From a virus, in IMG/VR virus record IMGVR_UViG_3300045003_000010, positions 1 to 39,659 of that record: a DNA stretch of 39,659 bases. The stretch is one strand, 5' to 3'. The position numbers were made by a program, and so were the translations under genes. Under the pieces are notes generated by a model, which had not been told where the DNA came from, did no database searches, and saw nothing but the letters and a program-made list of their open reading frames with translations. Below, one piece after another: positions 8,100-16,140 of the stretch (position 1 is its first letter; each line of letters opens with the position of its first letter).

Positions 8100-8295
8100 T
8101 AATAGTCTCCGATTGACTTTGAAGTCGCTCTGTCTGCGCGCCGATGGTTTGGTTGGCTTGAGCAGTTTTTTTCGTATGATTGTGGATGATAAGAAAAACC
8201 ACCCCGCAGAGAATAAGCAGTCCAATCCCTGCAGTCACATACCTCCCAATAGGAGATTTAACTGCATCCCAGATCACCATTAAAACCTCAGGCAT
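7999..8295 (-). CDS. Inner-membrane spanin (Rz-like)
   Basis: The 98-residue protein has one membrane segment at about 18-40 (YVTAGIGLLILCGVVFLII), followed by a polar, glutamine-rich helical periplasmic part (about 42-80). This matches an inner-membrane spanin, though it is shorter than lambda Rz. Its start overlaps the stop of the holin candidate by 8 bases. Its 3' third overlaps the lipoprotein gene. Topology, location and the embedded lipoprotein together make the assignment solid even without sequence similarity. Confidence 0.72.
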   Translation of the reverse strand: MPEVLMVIWDAVKSPIGRYVTAGIGLLILCGVVFLIIHNHTKKTAQANQTIGAQTERLQSQSETINAVQNADEVVQHPSAEQLNIVCNKYDRNCPHHP

Positions 8296-8533
8296 TCGAA
8301 GTCCCTTGCATCGTAGCTACTGCCTTTGCCGCGCCAATATCTTTCGCTCCAATCATAACCCCAATCGCGCCTAAGACCAGTGCATATCCTGTCCCAAATG
8401 ATGATGGATCAGGAACAACGCCTTTAGCAATAACGTCCCAAAGGTAAGGAAATGGATAGATTAAAGCCGCCGATGCGCCGACTAGTCGAGTAAGTTCGAT
8501 CTTGCCAGTGAAGCCTTGTAGTGCACTTAGCAT
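8288..8533 (-). CDS. Putative holin, two membrane segments
   Basis: The 81-residue protein has two hydrophobic stretches, about 16-37 (LVGASAALIYPFPYLWDVIA) and 46-63 (FGTGYALVLGAIGVMIGA), and lies between endolysin and spanins. Small size, two membrane segments and position fit a class II-type holin that opens the inner membrane to release the endolysin. Its start overlaps the endolysin stop by 7 bases. No family was recognised with confidence. The 84-residue membrane protein at 9256-9510 is a second candidate. Confidence 0.6.
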   Translation of the reverse strand: MLSALQGFTGKIELTRLVGASAALIYPFPYLWDVIAKGVVPDPSSFGTGYALVLGAIGVMIGAKDIGAAKAVATMQGTSNA

Positions 8534-9078
8534 GTTATATCCCCCAAACGGTTAAGCCAACCATATTCAAAAATCTCTTGTGAAGGATTATTCTCAGCAA
8601 TAGATATATACCTTGCAGCGCGCAAGCCTTTAACCCCTGCAAGCAAGACATTTTCGCCTGCCGCGCCTCTTGCTGCCTTATACCCCGCAAGCGCTTGTAT
8701 AGTCAGCTGCCCTATACTCCCATCAACCACTATATCAGGATAATCCGTATGCTGTCTATTCAGCACATTTAGAACCCTTTGAAACGCTATAGTCGCAGTC
8801 TGTGACCCGCTATTCACACCAAAGTCAAAGAGCTCGTTGGCCAGCACTGGAAAATAACCTGCAACTTGGTCAAACCCTGGCTTTGTCCAGTAATCAAGCT
8901 CGTATATGGATCGGGCAGTGGCTTCTGGTAAATCTCGCATATCTCCGTTATAGCCGAAGGCACGCGCGCGCTGCTCGGTGATGCCAAAGTTAGTTGGCCC
9001 GCCAGTATCGGCAGGATTATTAACATACCCACCTTCTCTCATTAAAAGATCATCAATCATTTGATCTATAGTAAGCAT
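8527..9078 (-). CDS. GH108 endolysin (muramidase) with peptidoglycan-binding end
   Basis: The 183-residue protein matches the GH108 (DUF847) lysozymes. A catalytic glutamate sits at residue 15 in REGGYVN, followed by the family's DTGGPTNFGIT segment and the FDFGVNSG repeat region. The C-terminal part (VDGSIGQLTIQAL) resembles the peptidoglycan-binding type 3 domain that often accompanies GH108. It cleaves the glycan backbone of peptidoglycan during lysis. There is no obvious signal peptide, so release depends on a holin. ATG at 9078 lies one base after the stop of the preceding small gene. Confidence 0.88.
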   Translation of the reverse strand: MLTIDQMIDDLLMREGGYVNNPADTGGPTNFGITEQRARAFGYNGDMRDLPEATARSIYELDYWTKPGFDQVAGYFPVLANELFDFGVNSGSQTATIAFQRVLNVLNRQHTDYPDIVVDGSIGQLTIQALAGYKAARGAAGENVLLAGVKGLRAARYISIAENNPSQEIFEYGWLNRLGDITC

Positions 9079-9079
9079 T

Positions 9080-9256
9080 TCAGCCCATTCTTTTCAAAAG
9101 GTTTGTCTGATCTTCAGGAAGCTTTTTCTTAACTCCGCGATCAAAAGCCTGATGTAAAAGAGCATTACTCTGAGCAACAGCCGTTGCTGCAAGTCGTAAA
9201 GCTTGCGCTGCTCTTTTCAAATCCTTAAGCGCTGCAAAATTTTCTTCGCTGGGCAT
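9080..9256 (-). CDS. Small helical protein upstream of endolysin
   Basis: This 58-residue frame runs ATG 9256 to TGA 9080. It is rich in alanine and leucine at first (LKDLKRAAQALRLAATAVAQS) and ends basic (GVKKKLPEDQTNLLKRMG). Its start overlaps the stop of the preceding gene as TAATG, and its stop is one base from the endolysin ATG, which strongly supports translation. There is no membrane segment. The function is unknown; the position suggests a lysis-timing or virion accessory role. Confidence 0.65.
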   Translation of the reverse strand: MPSEENFAALKDLKRAAQALRLAATAVAQSNALLHQAFDRGVKKKLPEDQTNLLKRMG

Positions 9257-9510
9257 TAGCGCAACCTATTCTGTATACTTGTAACAGCTCCGGTTAACGA
9301 CGCGAGAGAAGACGAGAGTTCCTTATCCATTTCCAAGCGATTTTTATCAAAGTCCAGTCTCCGCTCTTCCATTAGCTTCTCTTGTTCAAGTCGTCGTTCT
9401 TCGAGATTTTCTCGCACCTTATCTGTATGAATATCTTTCCATATCAAAAAGGCAATTACAATACCAAGCCCACCAAACTGACTTAGATCGTGAAAGATTG
9501 AAAGGTCCAC
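9256..9510 (-). CDS. Membrane-anchored coiled-coil protein (XhlA/holin-like)
   Basis: The 84-residue protein has a short hydrophobic segment at about 12-25 (FGGLGIVIAFLIW), followed by a long, highly charged helix (about 28-65, repeats of EERRL and EKLMEERR). This layout resembles small phage lysis-associated membrane proteins, but the order is opposite to classic XhlA, whose membrane segment is C-terminal. It lies just upstream of the endolysin block. A holin-like, antiholin-like or tail-anchoring role is possible. Confidence 0.5.
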   Translation of the reverse strand: MDLSIFHDLSQFGGLGIVIAFLIWKDIHTDKVRENLEERRLEQEKLMEERRLDFDKNRLEMDKELSSSLASLTGAVTSIQNRLR

Positions 9511-9521
9511 TTCATAAACCC

Positions 9522-9947
9522 TTACGCAAAGTCGACTTGAGCTGTCATACTTACAGATGAAGAGGCAATAATAACTTGATCTACCACCCTACGAACTTGG
9601 ATATTTAAAGAACAGCCTGTTGAGCCAGTAAGACTCCTCGAAATAGTCCATGAACGAGAAGTTCCGAGAGAAAGCCATGAGCCTACTGGTGAGCCTGAAG
9701 GAGTCGATCCACTTACTAGAGTAGCCTGAATTTGATAGTCAGTATTTAAGCCGTATAGTAACCAAGTCCAGTTTCCACTGCTGTCAGCAGCATTTCCTCC
9801 ATAACTCGCACTTCCATCAGAATTAATATCATAAAAACAAGAAGCTACTGACGGTTTAGTAACTTCGCTTAGTATAGAAGCGCTAACTAGACTGACTTGC
9901 GTCAGTGGAGCAGCTGATCTAAATCGAAGAGCTTGGATTGGAAACAT
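9522..9947 (-). CDS. Beta-rich virion protein downstream of fibre
   Basis: The 141-residue product is rich in Ser, Thr, Gly and Val, with a fibronectin-like run of strands (SWTISRSLTGSTGCSLNIQVRRVV). The start is taken at the ATG at 9947, because it overlaps the stop of the fibre gene as TAATG; the frame extends 10 codons further but into the fibre gene. It is probably a small tail or fibre-associated protein, perhaps a fibre tip or adhesin. No family is recognised. Confidence 0.55.
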   Translation of the reverse strand: MFPIQALRFRSAAPLTQVSLVSASILSEVTKPSVASCFYDINSDGSASYGGNAADSSGNWTWLLYGLNTDYQIQATLVSGSTPSGSPVGSWLSLGTSRSWTISRSLTGSTGCSLNIQVRRVVDQVIIASSSVSMTAQVDFA

Positions 9948-10894
9948 TATTGCTGCGCCACCGCTACAATATCCCACTTCGTATCAGCAGCGTTATAGAT
10001 AGCCGCAATGTAAAGTGTTTTTCCAGCCACAGTTGTTGTAGGCAAAGTCACTCCAATTGCTCGATACTGAGTACCAAAAGCAATCGTTTGTGCAGTTCCA
10101 TTATCCTTAATGCGAATAACCAGTCCCCAAGCATCGACAGCTATTCCTGTCGGATTGGCTAAGGTTAATGCCACTGCTTGCGCGGTAATATTTACCTGAT
10201 CGTTTGAGAAGTTCGGAGTAACTGTCGCAGCTGAAGTAACAGTCTGAATTTGCGGAGTAATTGGCTTAGCACCGATGGAGTTATAAGAAACAGTAACTCC
10301 CGTTGCGCCGTTAAAGGTTGAGCCTGACGCTGCGCCGTTACCTGTATTAGAAAGAGTTAGCGGGAATGACGTACTTCCACCGCCACCCCCGCCTGCTGCT
10401 GCAATAGTAATTGAACCTGCATTGTTTGTAATAGTAATGTTCGCGCCAGCTGTTAATGTAGCTAGCGCAAATCCAGCTCCATTGCCAATCAATAGTTGGC
10501 CGTTAGCGGCAGTTGCTGCGTTAACCCCCGTTCCGCCGTATTGAGCCGATAGTGCCGCGCCGAGAACAAGAGAACCCGCAGTTAGCGAGCCGGTAACGCC
10601 TAGCGTCCCTCCAATCGTCCCATTGCCAGTTACAGATAGCGATCCTGCGCTAATGGCTCCAGTGATAGAAGAACTTGCTGCCGCGAACGCACCGACGTCT
10701 GTAAGGTTTTTTCCATTCCAGTCGATATTGGCTGAAGGTTTTCCTTGCCCATCCCGCGTAATACACAGAGAAAGTGCAGAAGCTAGATCATTAATAACTG
10801 CGTTATAGTAACTAGATACAATGACCTGTCCTGCGACAGCTGGAAAGTCCGGTGCGCCTGGAGGGACGTAGTTACCTGAACCATCGAAAGGCAT
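9947..10894 (-). CDS. Tail fibre-like protein
   Basis: The 315-residue protein opens with MPFDGSGNYVPPGAPDFPAV, a start often seen in phage fibre proteins, then a collar-like region with low-complexity repeats of SLSVTGNGTIGGTLGVTG type. It has a QYGGTGVNAATAANGQLLIG segment characteristic of phage fibre shafts. A seven-glycine run near residue 175 divides the shaft from a beta-rich C-terminus. It is probably a trimeric appendage. It sits between the internal virion proteins and the lysis genes. The receptor cannot be inferred. Confidence 0.75.
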   Translation of the reverse strand: MPFDGSGNYVPPGAPDFPAVAGQVIVSSYYNAVINDLASALSLCITRDGQGKPSANIDWNGKNLTDVGAFAAASSSITGAISAGSLSVTGNGTIGGTLGVTGSLTAGSLVLGAALSAQYGGTGVNAATAANGQLLIGNGAGFALATLTAGANITITNNAGSITIAAAGGGGGGSTSFPLTLSNTGNGAASGSTFNGATGVTVSYNSIGAKPITPQIQTVTSAATVTPNFSNDQVNITAQAVALTLANPTGIAVDAWGLVIRIKDNGTAQTIAFGTQYRAIGVTLPTTTVAGKTLYIAAIYNAADTKWDIVAVAQQ

Positions 10895-10897
10895 TTA

Positions 10898-13705
10898 TCA
10901 ATCTCCAGTCAAATGCTTGCGAATAGCATCTGCAATTGCATTGCGAGTAGCTTCGTTATTGATAATGGCAGGACGAGTTCCTGACAGAATGCCTTGCGTA
11001 AGTCTCTTTACTCCCGGCATATACACCGCCGCGCCGCCTCCCCCAAGTGCCGCCGCTACAGTTGGGTTGAAGTAGCCAAGACTACTAAGCCCTCCAAGAG
11101 TAAGAGCCGTATCCCTTAGTGGAGTTCGCTCTGCAACACTTCCTGAACCCATAATGTCTTGTGCAGCCATTGAATAAGGCTGATCGAAAGCGTTACCACG
11201 GGACGTATAACCTTTATTCGCCGAGGTATCGAATTTTTTGATACTAGTAGTGTACTGGCTCGGAGAGTAAATTCCTCCATTCGAAGCCATTGCACGATTA
11301 CTAGCGTCTTCAATTCTAACCTTCTGTGCCCACGTTCTTTCGACGTTTTTAAGGTCAGCTGCTACATCAGGAGTTTGTCTTTGCACAACAAATTGCATTT
11401 GCTTGCGTGCTTGCTCAGCGGCTCTCGACATATCCTGCGCGGCAACCGAACCTTGATTCTCCGCTTGCGTAGAGAAAAGATCAGTCAACGCTCTCAGTCT
11501 TTGCGACGCCGCTTGATAACCTGCACCAGTATAATTTCCATTCGCATCTTTAAACAGCCCAATTGCCTTATTAATCTCGCCCATCATAGCTTGCTTTTCA
11601 GGCGTATCTGCAAGAGCATTAATAGCATTAATACCATTGTTAAACTGATCATCTACCACACCGCCAATTTTTGGCTTAATAGTGTTATAGAAGTTATTAG
11701 CCTGAGTATTGATATAATCATTCAAGGCTGGCCCAGCTGGCATCCCTTTTGGAACGCTACTGCCGATATAACTCAAAGCTCGATTGGCGTTATCAATATT
11801 AAAGCTCTTAACCGCATTAACCTGTGCTCCCTTGGCAAACGGCACACTACGAAGAGTTTCTTCGGCTTTACCAAGCCCAAGCCTCTGTAACGTAGTAAGA
11901 TCTACTCCAGAAAGCTTAGCAAGGTTAGCAATAGTTTCGTCACTAAGAAGAGGAGTTACTCCTTTAGCTATAGCTTCACCACCAAGACCACCAACCGCGC
12001 CTCCAGCAGCACCTTCTATCGCACCTTCCCCGCCTTGTCCTACATTCGCATCATTAAAGCCACGAATACCGCCATAGCCTGCAGAGTTAGCAACATTTCC
12101 TAAAGCCGCAGCCCTTCCTTCACCACCCAAAAGCGTAGCAAGCGTATCTGCTGAAACTCCCGCAGCTTCCAGACCTTTCAGCGCAGCGCGCGAAAGTCCT
12201 CCCATTCCAATAAGCGACCCACCAATATCGCCTGCCAGAGAAGAACCTGGGTTATCCGCACTCAACATTGCGAATTTGTCTTTATCATCTTGCGGCATCG
12301 CTGCCTTGACCAGACCCAAAGTCGCCGCGTTTCCAGCATTTGCTACAGCAGCTGCGATAGGATTATCACTAAGCATTGCAGCTATATGACCAGCAGTTGA
12401 TAGCGGCTTATTACCAACAGGAATAGTTACGTTTGCAGGATCATTTCCATGATTGTAACTATTAACAAAGTTTTGAACACCTTCAGGACTGAGATTACTC
12501 GTCGCGCCTCCAGATAGATACTTTGCATCCATCGCTTTGCGAAAGTTTTCATAATCCTGCGCAGTCAAAGTGCCAGGTGGATGTGCTTGTAAAAAAGCAG
12601 TATGCTCATCCTGATAACCCTTTGGGAGTTGGATAGCTTGTTCGGTAGTAGATAGTTCCTTATCCTGTTGAGGAGGGGTGAAGGGAGTATTCTGCGCCTT
12701 TTGATCTGGCGTCTGACCAAAATCATCCGCAGTAAACTTTTGATAAGCCTGTTTAGCCTGCGGAGAGATCAACGAAAATATATCTGCATTAGGTCCAACA
12801 GCTTGTTTGAACCTAAAATTCGCTGCATCAATTCTACCGCCCAAAAGTTGCGCGGCAGTCTTAGCAGCCGAATCAAACCCTTCTGGACTATTATTCAAAG
12901 ACAAAACATTTTGCCAGTGTTCTAGCGAAGAAAGTGCAGGATCGTTTCCACCCTTAAATGCCGCTGCTAATTCTGTAGCTACTGCGTCGCGCGACTCTTT
13001 CGCTGCTGTATATCGAGGGTCATTTTCAAAGTTCATTAACGCTACATGCGCGGCATTTTCAGGCAGCGACAGTAACCCTTGTTTATAGTTATTAAGGTTC
13101 TGCGCATCATTATAAAAAATACTAAGATGCTGAAGTGCCTGGTTCACGCGGTCCATTGTTCGACCATCAGGACCACTAGTAAACGATTGCAAGGCAGCTT
13201 GCCTACGCTTGAATGTAGTAAGATCAAATCCTGGATCGTATTGCGCTGTGTCCTTAAGCAGCTGCATATACTGCGGCGAACGATAAGAATAACTACTGCC
13301 CGGCGGCACGCGACCTTGGTCAAATCCCTGAATAATAGCTGCATATCCAGGGTCTTTAGTTTTAAGAAAGTCTTCACCAGTAGGAGCGTTAGGATCATTA
13401 GCTGATGTAACATTGGCAGGAGGATTAAGCGGATCATAACCATAACGCTGCTTAAACTCTTCGCGTTTAATAGCATTTCCAAGTGCATCGTTTTGCTCTT
13501 GTCGCCGTTCCGAGTCTTGCCCGCGTGCCGCAGTTTGTGCTGCCAGATCGAGCTGAACCGCGCGCGGATTTATCAAAGTCGGAAGCCCATCCGATCCCAT
13601 AGTCGGCGGAGCAGCTAATCCTTGTTGATCTACATTCGGCTGCTGTGTTTGTGACTGCTGTTGCTGTATCTGTGCCAGCATTGAAGGATCAGTAATCGGC
13701 GGCAT
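10898..13705 (-). CDS. Large internal virion / DNA-ejection protein
   Basis: This 935-residue protein is the largest in the genome. It has a glutamine-rich N-terminus (QIQQQQSQTQQ), a long helical first half, a glycine-alanine-rich hydrophobic stretch (about 490-590) and a helical C-terminal domain with AQDMSRAAEQARKQM. Size, composition and its place directly after the transglycosylase gene fit an ejection protein like T7 gp15/gp16 or P22 gp16/gp20, delivered into the cell to form a DNA channel. Its ATG overlaps the previous stop (TAATG). The Gly/Ala stretch is a candidate membrane-inserting region. I recognise no catalytic domain. Confidence 0.7.
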   Translation of the reverse strand: MPPITDPSMLAQIQQQQSQTQQPNVDQQGLAAPPTMGSDGLPTLINPRAVQLDLAAQTAARGQDSERRQEQNDALGNAIKREEFKQRYGYDPLNPPANVTSANDPNAPTGEDFLKTKDPGYAAIIQGFDQGRVPPGSSYSYRSPQYMQLLKDTAQYDPGFDLTTFKRRQAALQSFTSGPDGRTMDRVNQALQHLSIFYNDAQNLNNYKQGLLSLPENAAHVALMNFENDPRYTAAKESRDAVATELAAAFKGGNDPALSSLEHWQNVLSLNNSPEGFDSAAKTAAQLLGGRIDAANFRFKQAVGPNADIFSLISPQAKQAYQKFTADDFGQTPDQKAQNTPFTPPQQDKELSTTEQAIQLPKGYQDEHTAFLQAHPPGTLTAQDYENFRKAMDAKYLSGGATSNLSPEGVQNFVNSYNHGNDPANVTIPVGNKPLSTAGHIAAMLSDNPIAAAVANAGNAATLGLVKAAMPQDDKDKFAMLSADNPGSSLAGDIGGSLIGMGGLSRAALKGLEAAGVSADTLATLLGGEGRAAALGNVANSAGYGGIRGFNDANVGQGGEGAIEGAAGGAVGGLGGEAIAKGVTPLLSDETIANLAKLSGVDLTTLQRLGLGKAEETLRSVPFAKGAQVNAVKSFNIDNANRALSYIGSSVPKGMPAGPALNDYINTQANNFYNTIKPKIGGVVDDQFNNGINAINALADTPEKQAMMGEINKAIGLFKDANGNYTGAGYQAASQRLRALTDLFSTQAENQGSVAAQDMSRAAEQARKQMQFVVQRQTPDVAADLKNVERTWAQKVRIEDASNRAMASNGGIYSPSQYTTSIKKFDTSANKGYTSRGNAFDQPYSMAAQDIMGSGSVAERTPLRDTALTLGGLSSLGYFNPTVAAALGGGGAAVYMPGVKRLTQGILSGTRPAIINNEATRNAIADAIRKHLTGD

Positions 13706-14805
13706 TATTGACCATCCGGGTTATCATAGGGAACGCCATTAATCATCCAATAAGGCTTACCATTGACATTACCGTCAGGTGCTCTGGATGATTGTGATTG
13801 TGAGAAGTTTTTCACATAATCTTGTGTTTCGGCTGGAAGATGGCTTAAAAAGTTGCCACCCATTCCAAGTGCTCTATCTACAGCACCTGGACCAGCATTG
13901 TATGCTGCGGCTGCTTCTGTAGGGTTGCCATTATACCTTTGCAGCATTGCTGCAGCATAATCTCTTCCCACTCGATCATATTCTGCAGCACTGTCATTAG
14001 CCGCTGGCGTAATCCCAAAGCCTGGATTATGTGCCGTCGAAGGGGTTACCTGCATTCCGTACATTGCGCCTTTAGGGCTAATAACTGGCTGTCCGTTAGG
14101 AAGAAAATCGCGTCCTCCACTTTCTACAGACTCGATGTTAGGAGCAGTAAACGGCCTTCCAGCAACAGTAGCAGCTATGGCTGCGCGACCAGCTGGATTT
14201 ACCCCAATAGGCGCCGCGCCTACACTTCGAAGCAGTGCGTTAGCCGAAGTAGCATCAGCAGGTACTAGCTGCGATACTTGACTCGCTACCAGCTTCGTCG
14301 GGTTAATCTCTGGCTTTCCCGTAACAGGGTTCCTTACAACCGCATCATTAGGACTTCCAGGATCGTAGCCACTAACAGCAGCTTGTGACTTAGGCATTAC
14401 CCTCCCACCGAAGGTGGTATATTCTGCACCTGACTTTTGTCCTGCGTCTAGCGCGTCAGCATAAGGTTTAAGCCTATCAGCTAGTAACTGATTTCCGCTA
14501 TACTTTTGTACTAAATCCTTTGGTGACATTCCACTATTCACATCTGCGTCAAATTGTGCAGACTGTGTTTTATAAGCATTAGTCAGTGCGGTATTATACT
14601 GATCACTAAGCTTATCTGCTTGCGCTTCTAAATGCCTTCCAGCCAGCGCATCACCGATTTGTCCTAGAACCTGAGTCCAGCTTCTAATTCCCGGTTGCGG
14701 TTCTAAACCCATTTGAGTATAAGCATCAGCAAGCTTACGGCGCGCCTCTTCTCTTGCCTGAAGATTCTCAAATCCAGTTGGAAGTGTAAATTTTGTAGCA
14801 GCCAT
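13705..14805 (-). CDS. Virion lytic transglycosylase (SLT-like)
   Basis: The 366-residue protein carries an SLT/GH23-type domain in its C-terminal half. Visible are ESGGRDF with the likely catalytic glutamate, the SPKGAMYGMQVTPSTA segment, and AAAMLQRYNGNPTEAAAAYNAGPGAVDRAL, which is diagnostic of the family. The N-terminal half is helical. As part of the virion it would cut peptidoglycan locally so that the ejection channel can cross the cell wall. Here the enzyme is a separate gene rather than the N-terminus of the giant ejection protein, as in T7 gp16. Its neighbours on both sides are ejection-type proteins. Confidence 0.85.
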   Translation of the reverse strand: MAATKFTLPTGFENLQAREEARRKLADAYTQMGLEPQPGIRSWTQVLGQIGDALAGRHLEAQADKLSDQYNTALTNAYKTQSAQFDADVNSGMSPKDLVQKYSGNQLLADRLKPYADALDAGQKSGAEYTTFGGRVMPKSQAAVSGYDPGSPNDAVVRNPVTGKPEINPTKLVASQVSQLVPADATSANALLRSVGAAPIGVNPAGRAAIAATVAGRPFTAPNIESVESGGRDFLPNGQPVISPKGAMYGMQVTPSTAHNPGFGITPAANDSAAEYDRVGRDYAAAMLQRYNGNPTEAAAAYNAGPGAVDRALGMGGNFLSHLPAETQDYVKNFSQSQSSRAPDGNVNGKPYWMINGVPYDNPDGQ

Positions 14806-14816
14806 TTACTAAGTTC

Positions 14817-15713
14817 CTAAATAAACGGAATTGCCGCGCCACCGATCTGCGCCAGTCCACTTAGAAACGCATTAGAGTTCTGCATTTGTGTTTGGTACTG
14901 CTGCATCGCAGCGTTGTACTGGTCTGCAGTAGCTTGATAGATCGGTGCTGCTTGGACCGTCGCGCCGCTTGCTCCACTCCCAAACTGTGGCATTGTGACT
15001 TGATTACCAGTCCTCAGCGCATTCAGTTCATTCAATGGTTGATTGCGGAAATAATCTGCCTCTGAAATCGCCTGTTGCTGTGCCTGATTTGCAAACTGAC
15101 TACTCGCTAATCCCCTTTGAAACTCGTTTTGCTGTTCCGCGTCACCGGCAAGTAGCGCTTGAGTTCTTTGATCGTTAACGCTGCGGTTGAAAGCATCTTC
15201 ATCAGCTGCGTAGGCCTGCGATCCATTTGTAATTCCTTGGTTCGCTAGTCTTGCTTCCATCGAAGCGCGATCTTGGTCAATCTGTGGCTGCAGTCTTGCC
15301 ATGTATGCATTAGTGATCTGATCGCGAACGTCTGTTCCGTTATTGGGATTAACACTAGAAGTAAGAGGATTAAAATTAGCCGCAGTTTCTGGAGTACCGA
15401 CTGCGTTGGCGACATAGCCAATTCCCTGGCTTGCTAGGTTATTAAGCGACTTCGAAATGCCAGTTTGCTGATCGAGCAAGGTCTGCTGATCTGGACTTAG
15501 CGTCGTAGTAGCTGTAATCCCAGGAACTACAGTACCATCAGGAAGCTTTTCTCCCTTTGTCGGGTCATAGGAATACGTCAGGCTGCCATAAGGCGTAACC
15601 TGGTTCGGACGATTGAGATATGAAGTCGCTAGTGCAGCGTTTTCGTTCGCCGCGCCTTGAGCAGTTGCTGCTGCTGCGTAATCAGGAGGTGCAGGTGCTG
15701 AGGGTTTGCCCAC
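14817..15713 (-). CDS. Internal virion protein (DNA-ejection component)
   Basis: The 298-residue protein begins MGKPSAPAPPDYAAAATAQG, an opening I know from many phage internal or ejection proteins beside transglycosylase genes. It is rich in Ala, Gln and Asn and predicted mainly helical (DRASMEARLANQGITNGSQAY; DAEQQNEFQRGLASSQFANQ). By position it corresponds to T7 gp14-like proteins. It overlaps the GNAT gene's end by 32 bases. A role in the ejection channel is inferred from context and composition only. Confidence 0.65.
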   Translation of the reverse strand: MGKPSAPAPPDYAAAATAQGAANENAALATSYLNRPNQVTPYGSLTYSYDPTKGEKLPDGTVVPGITATTTLSPDQQTLLDQQTGISKSLNNLASQGIGYVANAVGTPETAANFNPLTSSVNPNNGTDVRDQITNAYMARLQPQIDQDRASMEARLANQGITNGSQAYAADEDAFNRSVNDQRTQALLAGDAEQQNEFQRGLASSQFANQAQQQAISEADYFRNQPLNELNALRTGNQVTMPQFGSGASGATVQAAPIYQATADQYNAAMQQYQTQMQNSNAFLSGLAQIGGAAIPFI

Positions 15714-16140
15714 GATAAGCTTCCGTCAAGTTAAGCCATTTACACTGATCTTTAGTCATAGAGTAGATCAGTAAATCTCCGTTAGGAGCAGCATCCTTGA
15801 GGGTCGCCTCTAAGGTAAATCCTAAATGTTCATCGAGCTTCTGAGCTGCGATATTAGAACTCTCAACTATACCTAAAATTTTGTCAACACCGAGCTGTTC
15901 GAAGGGATAATAAAAACAATACCACAAGAACTCTCGATTCATCCACTTGCGGCCAAGTCCAGCTAAGTGTCCTATAATGGAACGACCATTACAACTTTCA
16001 TAGAGACAAGCTGCGATCGGACCTTTATCATCGTCCCAAAGTCCTATGACTTCGCCGCGTCCATTAATCCACTTCGTCCCTAATTGCTGACAAATCCAAG
16101 GACCAAAAATATCATTATGATGGTCTAAAACTCTTTTCAC
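15682..16140 (-). CDS. GNAT-like protein (T7 gp13 type)
   Basis: The 152-residue protein resembles the GNAT acetyltransferase fold. A central GHLAGLGRKWMNREFLWYCFYYPFEQLG helix region is followed by KILGIVESSNIAAQKLDEHLGFTLEATLKDA, the typical GNAT end with the N..A..L.E.LGF pattern. The acetyl-CoA R/QxxGxG/A loop is weak, so catalysis is uncertain. T7-type phages carry an acetyltransferase-like gp13 next to their internal proteins, and this gene holds the same position. Start is GTG at 16140, overlapping the upstream stop as GTGA. It probably acts in virion assembly rather than as a free enzyme. Confidence 0.7.
   Translation of the reverse strand: MKRVLDHHNDIFGPWICQQLGTKWINGRGEVIGLWDDDKGPIAACLYESCNGRSIIGHLAGLGRKWMNREFLWYCFYYPFEQLGVDKILGIVESSNIAAQKLDEHLGFTLEATLKDAAPNGDLLIYSMTKDQCKWLNLTEAYRGQTLSTCTS

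Noticed and set aside
11375-11890. 171-residue plus-strand frame opposite the large ejection protein
   Set aside because: It is antisense to a solid 935-residue gene and has Ile/Asn/Ser-rich shadow composition with no ribosome site.
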